The notes beneath the pieces are model-generated. The model ran no database searches. It was not told the origin of the DNA and was given only the letters and a program-made list of their open reading frames with translations. From the NCBI GenBank assembly GCA_002434335.1, contig DJJW01000054.1:9772-16107 (forward strand): a stretch of 6,336 nucleotides of DNA. Direction: 5' to 3'. Within the stretch, counting starts at the first letter, position 1, and every line of letters begins with the position of its first letter. The translations under genes and the position numbers were made by a program. The DNA comes from Lachnoclostridium sp. UBA6558 (lineage in GTDB: Bacteria > Bacillota > Clostridia > Lachnospirales > Lachnospiraceae). This document shows, in pieces, positions 1 through 5,109 of the stretch.

Positions 1-1810
1 TAGAAGCCCCCAGATTGTTCCAGCTCCATACACTGTTATTGTCGGGATGGCTATATAAATTTCCTAGTTCAATCAAATAATCACTGCCGGAATCAGCCCA
101 GGTTCCATCTATATAACCGGTAGCGGATTTGTTATCGCTATTTAAGTAGATTTGACCATTTGGCCCCAAGTTGCTTCCCTGTATACAGATATAAATATAA
201 TTTGAATCATTGGTTACCTTAAGGCTGGTTGCACTTTGTCCCCCAGCGGTTACTGCAGCAATGATATGACTCCAGTCTGAGGAATTCCCATCTATTGTTA
301 TTGTACCCGGTACTGCGGTTGGGGTTACAGTTGGGGTCGTGGTTGGTGCTGTGGTCGGTGTCACTGTAGGTGTGGTGGTGGGTGTTGCTGCGCCGCCTAC
401 GGTAAAGGCTCCCAAATCCAACCATCCGTCTGCCTTCTGCCCTTCATTAGCAAAGCCAAGTTTATTACCATTAACAAGTGGATTTACGACTTTAATACAC
501 ATACTGTAAGACCCTGCTGCCAGGAAAGGGCTTGTTATGGTGTACTCAAGAGTTTTTATGGAACCGCCGGCCGGTATGGTATTTAAATCCCAGGTCGTAG
601 TCCAGCTCTTTACCAGCGCACCTTTCTGCTTAACTCCAATCTGGACCGGCCACATAGTATGATCATAGTAGAAAGGAGCAATTCCGATATTTGTTATATC
701 AATCCCTAAATAAAGAGGGGCAGAGGTTGATAAATTGTCATAATACGCTGTTTTTATTCGAAAATCATAGCCTAATTGCTTAGCGGCTGTTTTGGCATTT
801 GTTAAGGTATTTCCGGTATAATACTTCATCTGATCGCACATCAGCCAGGTGGGATGGGCTTCGCTCAGGCAGGCAGCCCAACTTTGATTTGTGGAACCCT
901 GCCAGGTTGTTCCGGAAAAGATGGTATTTTGATCCGGTGGATATATTTCACCGCCGATGGTGTTAGTCTTCCATTTATTCTGCTGATTCAGGTCAATCAA
1001 CTTCTGTCCATAGCTCCAGCTCTGACCTCCCTTAGACGCTGATAAGGTTGCATATCCAAAGGAATCATCATGGTATCCAATGTTCGCACTGGCATTTGGT
1101 ACGCCGGACTTCGGTTCTCTGACGCAAAGCTGCGTTTTATTGAAATACGAATCGAAAGCTGTCAGAACCTCCGTGTACACTGTATTTGATATATTCCAGT
1201 TTGCTTTGCCATCAGAGGTATCCTCATCATATGGCCAGTTATGCCACTCCCCCCAGAACCCCAAAAGCCCCAAAGTAATATATCCGATGCGTGGGTCTCC
1301 ATCATATTTCATTCCAAAGGCCTTGATAAAATTCTGCATGGAGGTACGAAAGGTTTTATTTTCATAATCAGGACTATAACCTGCACCGCCTAAATCCGTT
1401 GGTTCATTATAATAGCGCATGGTGAGACCGCCATCAATCAGAAACTGAGGTACACCAGTAGTCTCTCCCGGATAATCATAGTAAAAGCGAAATATTGCCT
1501 GATGACCTCGTCCCGCTATTATATCCAGCCGGCTCTCAAGAGCAGACCAGTTAAAGGTATTCATACCCGTCTGAACCTCACGTACCGAAATATAAAACCA
1601 TTCAAGGCTATGAGGAAATGTCGTTGTACTATAATCAAAAGGTACAAATCCCTTCAAAGGATTGTTATCAAAAGAAGCTGCCGGACTAATTGTATGAGCT
1701 TTATGACCTGCTGTACTGGCCAGCGCAGGATCCGTGGATTTATACATAATAAATACTCCTATTATCAGAGAAAGTGATAGAGTTAATGCTACGATTTTTT
1801 TTAGAATCAT
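1..1810 (-). CDS. Secreted DUF4874/DUF4832 protein with Thr-Pro linker and C-terminal CBM9/DOMON-like module (partial, 3' end off window)
   Basis: The minus-strand frame is open from ATG at 1810 to the left edge (603 codons, no stop), so the C-terminus is missing. Residues 1-22 form a signal peptide or anchor (KK, then a hydrophobic run), with a possible cleavage after ALA at 29-31. Residues about 45-195 match the DUF4874 style (NPLKGFVP, FPHSLEWFY, RGHQAIFRFYYDYPG, LGLLGFWGEWHNWP). Residues about 205-470 match DUF4832 (REPKSGVPNA, GYHDDSFGYATL, IGGEIYPP). A TPT-rich linker spans 475-501. Residues 502-603 begin TITIDGNSSDW, a start typical of CBM9/DOMON-like beta-sandwich modules. The architecture suggests an extracellular enzyme acting on or binding polysaccharide; E188 in GEW and E288 in GGE are my candidates for catalytic acids, by inference only. 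The start is fixed by AAAAGGAGG seven bases upstream. The family is recognised from memory of its motifs; its biochemical function is not established to my knowledge. Confidence 0.85.
   Translation of the reverse strand, partial: MILKKIVALTLSLSLIIGVFIMYKSTDPALASTAGHKAHTISPAASFDNNPLKGFVPFDYSTTTFPHSLEWFYISVREVQTGMNTFNWSALESRLDIIAGRGHQAIFRFYYDYPGETTGVPQFLIDGGLTMRYYNEPTDLGGAGYSPDYENKTFRTSMQNFIKAFGMKYDGDPRIGYITLGLLGFWGEWHNWPYDEDTSDGKANWNISNTVYTEVLTAFDSYFNKTQLCVREPKSGVPNASANIGYHDDSFGYATLSASKGGQSWSYGQKLIDLNQQNKWKTNTIGGEIYPPDQNTIFSGTTWQGSTNQSWAACLSEAHPTWLMCDQMKYYTGNTLTNAKTAAKQLGYDFRIKTAYYDNLSTSAPLYLGIDITNIGIAPFYYDHTMWPVQIGVKQKGALVKSWTTTWDLNTIPAGGSIKTLEYTITSPFLAAGSYSMCIKVVNPLVNGNKLGFANEGQKADGWLDLGAFTVGGAATPTTTPTVTPTTAPTTTPTVTPTAVPGTITIDGNSSDWSHIIAAVTAGGQSATSLKVTNDSNYIYICIQGSNLGPNGQIYLNSDNKSATGYIDGTWADSGSDYLIELGNLYSHPDNNSVWSWNNLGAS
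308..388 (-). repeat. Degenerate Thr-Pro repeat encoding the interdomain linker
   Basis: This stretch codes for residues 475-501 of the DUF4832 protein, built from TPT, TPTVTPT and TAPT units. Such linkers separate catalytic and binding modules in secreted clostridial and Paenibacillus glycosidases, and may be glycosylated or simply flexible. At DNA level it is a run of ACA/ACC/CCA/GTA codons that could change length by slippage. It marks the boundary between the DUF4832 part and the C-terminal module. Confidence 0.75.
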
Positions 1811-1817
1811 ACAATAT

Positions 1818-1826
1818 CCTCCTTTT
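1818..1826 (-). promoter_or_regulatory. Ribosome binding site of the DUF4832 gene
   Basis: On the minus strand the sequence reads AAAAGGAGG, followed by seven bases and then ATG at 1810. This near-perfect Shine-Dalgarno sequence decides the start. It is also followed directly by a codon set typical of a signal peptide. Confidence 0.85.
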
Positions 1827-1893
1827 CAGTCTTTTGCAGCTGCCCGCTGGTATATCCGGTTATACTTATTAGGATAAATCCAGCCCCTTCAGA

Positions 1894-1932
1894 CTATACA
1901 GCATTTCTTCTGCATTTCTTTTTTTGATACAT
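1894..1932 (-). CDS. Possible 12-residue leader peptide ORF upstream of the DUF4832 gene
   Basis: On the minus strand GGAGG (1941-1945) lies eight bases before ATG at 1932, which opens a 12-codon frame, MYQKKKCRRNAV, ending in TAG at 1894. It would be a basic peptide lying between the candidate promoter (1954-1981) and the main gene's start. Past the TAG, the same frame stays open for 28 codons and ends in a TGA that overlaps the main ATG (ATGA at 1810-1807). It could be a regulatory leader, a remnant of a longer ORF or chance. Only the good Shine-Dalgarno spacing supports it. Confidence 0.2.
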   Translation of the reverse strand: MYQKKKCRRNAV

Positions 1933-1953
1933 AACCCCAACCTCCAACAAACT

Positions 1954-1981
1954 ATAATATCGATAAAGACACCCAATTCAA
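1954..1981 (-). promoter_or_regulatory. Candidate sigma-A promoter for the DUF4832 gene
   Basis: Reading the minus strand, TTGAAT (1981-1976) is followed by a 16-bp spacer and TATTAT (1959-1954). Four of six and five of six positions match the sigma-A consensus. A start point near 1947 would give a leader of about 137 nt before the ATG at 1810. The palindrome TATCGATA (1958-1965) overlaps the -10 element, a position where a bound protein would block transcription. This is a pattern match only. Confidence 0.35.
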
Positions 1982-2161
1982 ACACCCGCTCCATTTGAGG
2001 TAATTATAGATTAATTATGGATGGGTACCCTATTTCTTATTATATACCTTTCTATTTTTTATAATATTATTGAATGTTGTATGTTCCAGTCAATTTGTTT
2101 ACTTTTGGAATCCTTATGAAATAGGGTTTCCATATTAATAATGATTTGTTGGCTTCAATAT

Positions 2162-2176
2162 CGATAATGATTATTA
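2162..2176. promoter_or_regulatory. Possible Fur-family (Fur/PerR-like) operator
   Basis: The 15 bases CGATAATGATTATTA match the 7-1-7 Fur box TGATAATNATTATCA at 12 of 14 defined positions, and the PerR box less well. It sits immediately upstream of the candidate -35 of the YdeI-family gene. The surrounding DNA is very AT-rich, so a chance match is quite possible. Confidence 0.2.
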
Positions 2177-2205
2177 TTTACTTTATTGTATCGTTGTGGT
2201 ATTCT
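2177..2205 (+). promoter_or_regulatory. Candidate sigma-A promoter for the YdeI-family gene
   Basis: TTTACT (2177-2182), a 17-bp spacer and TATTCT (2200-2205) each match the sigma-A hexamers at four of six positions. A start near 2212 would leave a 5' leader of about 55 nt. One copy of the direct repeat ATTCTATCAT (2201-2210) overlaps the -10 element. The match is weak and rests on position and spacing. Confidence 0.25.
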
Positions 2206-2267
2206 ATCATTAATCATACTAGTTTATCTAAAAAACAAGATTAAATTCTATCATAGGAGGTTATTTC

Positions 2268-2783
2268 ATGTCCATTTCTTTTGAAGCATTACTGTCACAA
2301 ATTGAATCGCGTAATATTATCAAAATGCCACTGACTTCAAGTGAACAGCTACCTTCCAGAGGTATGGTCATGATAACAGGTGCTATAAATGATGTTGCAT
2401 TTACAGCTCCCTTGGAACCTGACGGTAAAGGCAGTCATTGGTTTGAAGTAAGTGACGAACTATGTAAAGCTGCAGGAATAATAGTTGGGCAGACCGTATC
2501 TCTTATTATAGAATCTACCGATGAATGGCTCGAACCGGAGATTCCAGAAGATCTAATGGATGCAGTCATAAAAGCAGGGCTTATCAGCCAATGGAATGCT
2601 ATTACCACAAAAGCACGATGGGAATGGCTTCGTTGGATACGTTCAACGAAAAATCCGTCTACCAGACAGAAACGAATTGACGTAGCATGCTCTAAATTAC
2701 AAAAAGGTGATAAAAGACCATGCTGCTTTGACAGTACCCGCTGTACAATAACAGAGGTATCGAAATCCGGCGTACTTTTATGA
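2268..2783 (+). CDS. YdeI/OmdA-family protein (DUF1905 plus C-terminal OmdA domain)
   Basis: This is a complete 171-residue soluble protein with no signal peptide. Residues about 4-85 resemble the DUF1905 beta-barrel-like domain (SRGMVMITGAIND, GSHWFEVSDELCKAAGI, VSLIIE). Residues about 91-155 form the helical OmdA/YdeI domain (IPEDLMDAVIKAGLISQWNA, TTKARWEWLRWI, ending in the family's PCCFD motif with Cys152-Cys153). Length and domain order are normal for the family. The Salmonella namesake YdeI is linked to cationic antimicrobial peptide resistance together with the OmpD porin. Gram-positive members lack that outer-membrane partner and their role is unknown. The start is supported by AGGAGG (2255-2260), seven bases before the ATG. 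The gene is divergent from the DUF4832 gene and convergent with the kinase gene, and it stands alone. Confidence 0.88.
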   Translation: MSISFEALLSQIESRNIIKMPLTSSEQLPSRGMVMITGAINDVAFTAPLEPDGKGSHWFEVSDELCKAAGIIVGQTVSLIIESTDEWLEPEIPEDLMDAVIKAGLISQWNAITTKARWEWLRWIRSTKNPSTRQKRIDVACSKLQKGDKRPCCFDSTRCTITEVSKSGVLL

Positions 2784-2803
2784 CCGGGTACCGTCTTTCG
2801 AGA
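2784..2803. other. Short convergent gap without an obvious terminator
   Basis: Only 20 bases separate the stop codons of the YdeI-family gene and the kinase gene. GTCT-TTCG-AGAC (2793-2804) can form a 4-bp stem with a UUCG tetraloop, and a small stem with one bulge is possible at 2782-2795. Neither has a following T-tract on either strand, so no standard intrinsic terminator is visible. Both transcripts probably run into the opposing gene. Confidence 0.5.
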
Positions 2804-4723
2804 CTATCTCATTCTGCTTAGTCTTTTATTATTAACAGGAAGCTCAAAAGACACCTGTGTTCCATTGCCTTTCTCACTGATGACTTTCAATTCTGTGTTA
2901 TACATCATTTTCAACCGCTGGTTTATATTCCATATTCCTATGCCCCGCTCTTTGGTAGTATCAGTCAGTAATTCCTTTAATTTTATTTCATCCATTCCGA
3001 CACCATCGTCCTTAATAGTAAATACCACCGTTTCATCCTGGCGTATTATAGAGATCCTCACCGTCCCACCTACTATCTTAGCCATTACACCATGCCTTAC
3101 TGCATTTTCCACCAACGGCTGCAATATTAAGGGAGGTATCGGAATAGCAAGGTTCCCAAGGTTTTCATCAATATCATACTCAATCTGTAAACGCTCACCA
3201 AAACGTGTTTTCTCTATATATAAATATGCTTCCAGCAATTCCTGCTCTCTGGCAAGAGTGGAGATTCCATCAATACGTTTAAAGTCAAAGCTGTGGCGCA
3301 GATACTGTGCAAGCTCTACTACTACTTCCTCGGCCTTTTCCGGTGACGACACACATAATGAAGCGATGGAATTGAGGGCATTGTATAGGAAATGTGGATT
3401 TATCTGTGCACGTAAAAAAGCAATTTCAGCATCCTGCGTCCGTTTAACAGAGCTTTTAAGATTATTAAGCGCAGAAAAATACTGCATGGATAATAACAAA
3501 ATCATTACCAACGCAAACATCATAATAAATACCTGTGAAAATCCGGAACTTGTCTTAAGCCCCTGGGAAAATAAAATTGCATCCGCAGAATACAGATTTA
3601 CGGACAATATGGCAATAAAGAGCAACAAGCCTTCTGCATTTCTGATATATAAAAAGATCACTCTTACCAATAATGCCAATAAAATCAATGTATTACAGAC
3701 CATTACAAGCAGGTGTATCTTATAATAAACATAAATCGGCAGTACCACCACCGCTGCCAGATAAGCTCCATATAACAAAGAAATGACCTTGGCAAAACGA
3801 GGCGGCAATAATCCTTTCCTAAATTTATGGAAGATCCATTGCATTACAATAAAATTCGCAGATAAAAAGAAATCCTTCATCTTAAATACAAGGGTAAAGG
3901 GAATCTCCGGCAGCAAAAGCAACAGGGGGCGTTGGTCAGCCAAGCCATTTCCAATTGCAAACAAAAAACAAAACAACGCAAAAAGCGGCATTAAATATTC
4001 TCTGACACCGCCAGCCCAGGCAACACCAAAGAAAATCAAATGCAGTAAAGCAATGGTCAAAAGAATTGCAAAAACAGCCAGAGCCAGCAGATTATTTTTT
4101 TGGAACTGATGCAGCATAGCCGACTCACTGCCAAGTTCAAGGGAAACCGGAATACCAGAGTTCATGTATTCATAATTGGCAACCTGTACAATTATTTCAA
4201 TCCTGCTGCTATTACAGCTGAAAAAGCCCAGCTGAGGCGTATTCCCGGACTTGTAATCCGCTGCCTTTCCTGCCGGTTTTCCATCACTGAGCAGTTCCTG
4301 ATTATTAACATATATTTTGCTGGAAAAGCGTGCATTTCCTTTTTTCAGACCAAGTACTCCATGAAAAGGGATATTCTCTACTACCAGTCGATAGGTGGCA
4401 TATCCAAAAACAGATACTTCTTTCTTGCCAAAGGCCTTTCCGTTCCATAAACCCGGTACTGTCATATAACCGTCAGGCTCCGGTCTTACTTTCTTCTGAG
4501 CTGAAAAATCCTCCGGTGTCAGAAGCTGATTCCAATAGAATTCCCATTCACCATCCAGGGGAAGTATTTTTGTGTGCTCCATATTCCAATCTGCAAGTTC
4601 CAGCCTGCCTTTAACCGCCTGTAGATTTCTGCTCTTTCCTTGCTTTTGCTCAGGCATTGACAATAACAGCATTGAAACGAATACAACTATTATCAGAATA
4701 ACGATTGAGACCCTTTTAACCAA
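2804..4723 (-). CDS. LytS/YesM-like 7TM sensor histidine kinase with GH2-like extracellular jelly-roll sensor
   Basis: This is a complete 639-residue membrane kinase. Residues 4-24 form a membrane anchor. Residues about 40-200 are an extracellular domain resembling the galactose-binding jelly-roll of family 2 glycosidases and 7TMR-DISMED2 sensors (LDGEWEFYW 56-64, VPGLWNG 89-95, GYATYRLVVENIP 107-119, IYVNNQELLSDGKPAG 137-152). About seven membrane helices follow between 211 and 416, in the 7TMR-DISM style. The His_kinase domain carries INPHFLYN (441-448) with phospho-acceptor H444. HATPase_c shows the N box LQPLVENAVRHG (534-545), DDGVGM (572-577) and RGIGIWN (593-599), so all key catalytic elements are present. 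The start is TTG at 4723, chosen because AGGGAGG lies seven bases upstream and no nearby ATG would keep the anchor. Kinases of this type usually sit beside a LytTR or AraC-type regulator, but none is here. The ligand is unknown; a sugar is inferred from the fold only. Confidence 0.92.
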   Translation of the reverse strand: MVKRVSIVILIIVVFVSMLLLSMPEQKQGKSRNLQAVKGRLELADWNMEHTKILPLDGEWEFYWNQLLTPEDFSAQKKVRPEPDGYMTVPGLWNGKAFGKKEVSVFGYATYRLVVENIPFHGVLGLKKGNARFSSKIYVNNQELLSDGKPAGKAADYKSGNTPQLGFFSCNSSRIEIIVQVANYEYMNSGIPVSLELGSESAMLHQFQKNNLLALAVFAILLTIALLHLIFFGVAWAGGVREYLMPLFALFCFLFAIGNGLADQRPLLLLLPEIPFTLVFKMKDFFLSANFIVMQWIFHKFRKGLLPPRFAKVISLLYGAYLAAVVVLPIYVYYKIHLLVMVCNTLILLALLVRVIFLYIRNAEGLLLFIAILSVNLYSADAILFSQGLKTSSGFSQVFIMMFALVMILLLSMQYFSALNNLKSSVKRTQDAEIAFLRAQINPHFLYNALNSIASLCVSSPEKAEEVVVELAQYLRHSFDFKRIDGISTLAREQELLEAYLYIEKTRFGERLQIEYDIDENLGNLAIPIPPLILQPLVENAVRHGVMAKIVGGTVRISIIRQDETVVFTIKDDGVGMDEIKLKELLTDTTKERGIGIWNINQRLKMMYNTELKVISEKGNGTQVSFELPVNNKRLSRMR

Positions 4724-4730
4724 ATTGTTA

Positions 4731-4737
4731 CCTCCCT
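4731..4737 (-). promoter_or_regulatory. Ribosome binding site fixing a TTG start for the kinase
   Basis: On the minus strand AGGGAGG is followed by seven bases and TTG at 4723. The first in-frame ATG is at residue 18, inside the hydrophobic anchor and without a Shine-Dalgarno sequence. The rare TTG codon is therefore the likely start and may lower expression. Confidence 0.8.
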
Positions 4738-4783
4738 ATAAAAACTAATAGTACTGTATTAAGTAAATTTCGTTTATCAATGC

Positions 4784-4873
4784 CTGATATTTGAGCTGAG
4801 GCAAGGCGGAGAAATGAGGCGTAGCATCCCGGCAGCAAGTATGCTACGCCTGCCTAAGACAACGCAGTATCAG
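4784..4873. repeat. Imperfect palindromic element of about 90 nt (possible dispersed intergenic repeat or structured leader)
   Basis: AGGCGTAGCAT (4817-4827) and ATGCTACGCCT (4841-4851) form a perfect 11-bp stem with a 13-nt loop. Further out, AGGC (4799-4802) can pair with GCCT (4852-4855) across a 14-nt bulge, and CTGATA (4784-4789) pairs with TATCAG (4868-4873) to close the structure. It is more GC-rich than the flanking DNA. It has no T-tract on either side, so it is not a standard terminator. It resembles the dispersed, foldable intergenic repeats common in clostridial genomes, but only one copy lies in this window. A cis-acting leader structure for the kinase mRNA is the alternative. 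Confidence 0.6.
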
Positions 4874-5061
4874 TATAAATAACAGGTGTTTATTTAATTC
4901 AAAGTTATGCAATGTAGTACTGAATTCTTTCAAATGCCTAATCACAGATAGCAGAAACAGCGAACACATCCGTATGAAGCATAGAATTCTGGCATTATAA
5001 ATTTATTATATCAAATACTTTGTTGCAGTTATGTTGCAAAAACGACATTCTACAACATTTT

Positions 5062-5102
5062 ATACAAAAAGGCCTTTTGCTACAGAGAGCAAAGGGCCCT
5101 TT
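5062..5102 (-). terminator. Intrinsic terminator of the Ca2+ ATPase gene
   Basis: On the minus strand the arms 5102-5088 and 5081-5067 form a 15-bp stem with a 6-nt loop (5087-5082), one G-U pair and one A-C mismatch. The sequence ends in TTTTT, the complement of the A run at 5066-5070. It begins eight bases after the ATPase stop codon, the usual place for a terminator, and so separates the ATPase from the kinase gene. On the plus strand the hairpin is followed by CCTATTTTTATTT, so it could also act in the opposite direction, although no plus-strand gene leads into it. Confidence 0.88.
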
Positions 5103-5109
5103 CCTATTT

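Larger units (their letters stand above)
1811..2267. other. Divergent intergenic region between the DUF4832 gene and the YdeI-family gene
   Basis: These 457 AT-rich bases hold no convincing gene on either strand. I see a candidate promoter for each flanking gene and a possible 12-codon leader ORF on the minus strand. I also see two copies of the 11-mer AATATCGATAA (1956-1966 and 2157-2167), a 10-bp inverted repeat (2027-2036 with 2118-2127), a 10-bp direct repeat (2201-2210 and 2245-2254) and a 9-bp direct repeat ATAATGATT (2138-2146 and 2164-2172). Such spaced short repeats fit regulator-controlled divergent promoters, but chance repeats are common in AT-rich DNA. Confidence 0.7.
4724..5109. 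other. Intergenic region between the ATPase 3' end and the kinase 5' end
   Basis: I see no gene in these 386 bases. From the kinase side it holds the kinase ribosome binding site, a large imperfect palindrome (4784-4873), AT-rich sequence with GAATTCT repeated at 4922-4928 and 4984-4990, and the ATPase terminator. No good sigma-A promoter for the kinase is evident. The best guess on the minus strand is TATACT (4873-4878 region) with TTGAAT about 19 bp upstream, a spacer longer than ideal. If that promoter is real, the palindrome would lie in the kinase's 5' untranslated leader. Confidence 0.6.

Noticed and set aside
219..425. Minus-strand 68-codon frame rich in His/Thr/Asn
   Set aside because: It is the +1 frame reading of the Thr-Pro linker and adjacent module of the DUF4832 gene; its odd composition comes from the repetitive linker codons.
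1080..1777. Plus-strand open frames inside the DUF4832 gene
   Set aside because: They lack ribosome binding sites and known domains and are fully opposed by a coding frame with family motifs.
2023..2030. GGGTACCC palindrome as an operator
   Set aside because: An 8-bp palindrome alone is too common; a similar GGTACC occurs near 2787 in an unrelated place.
2865..3725. Long plus-strand open frame (286 codons) opposite the kinase
   Set aside because: It lies antisense to the kinase. The minus-strand frame has complete, ordered kinase motifs, while this frame has no recognisable domain. It is a shadow frame.
4817..4851. 11-bp hairpin as an intrinsic terminator
   Set aside because: Neither strand has a T-tract after the stem, and no gene ends nearby on the right strand; the real ATPase terminator is at 5062-5102.
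5015..5040. Repeated GTTGCA as the start of an iteron or small array
   Set aside because: There are only two copies of a 6-mer, with no further units and no replication gene nearby.
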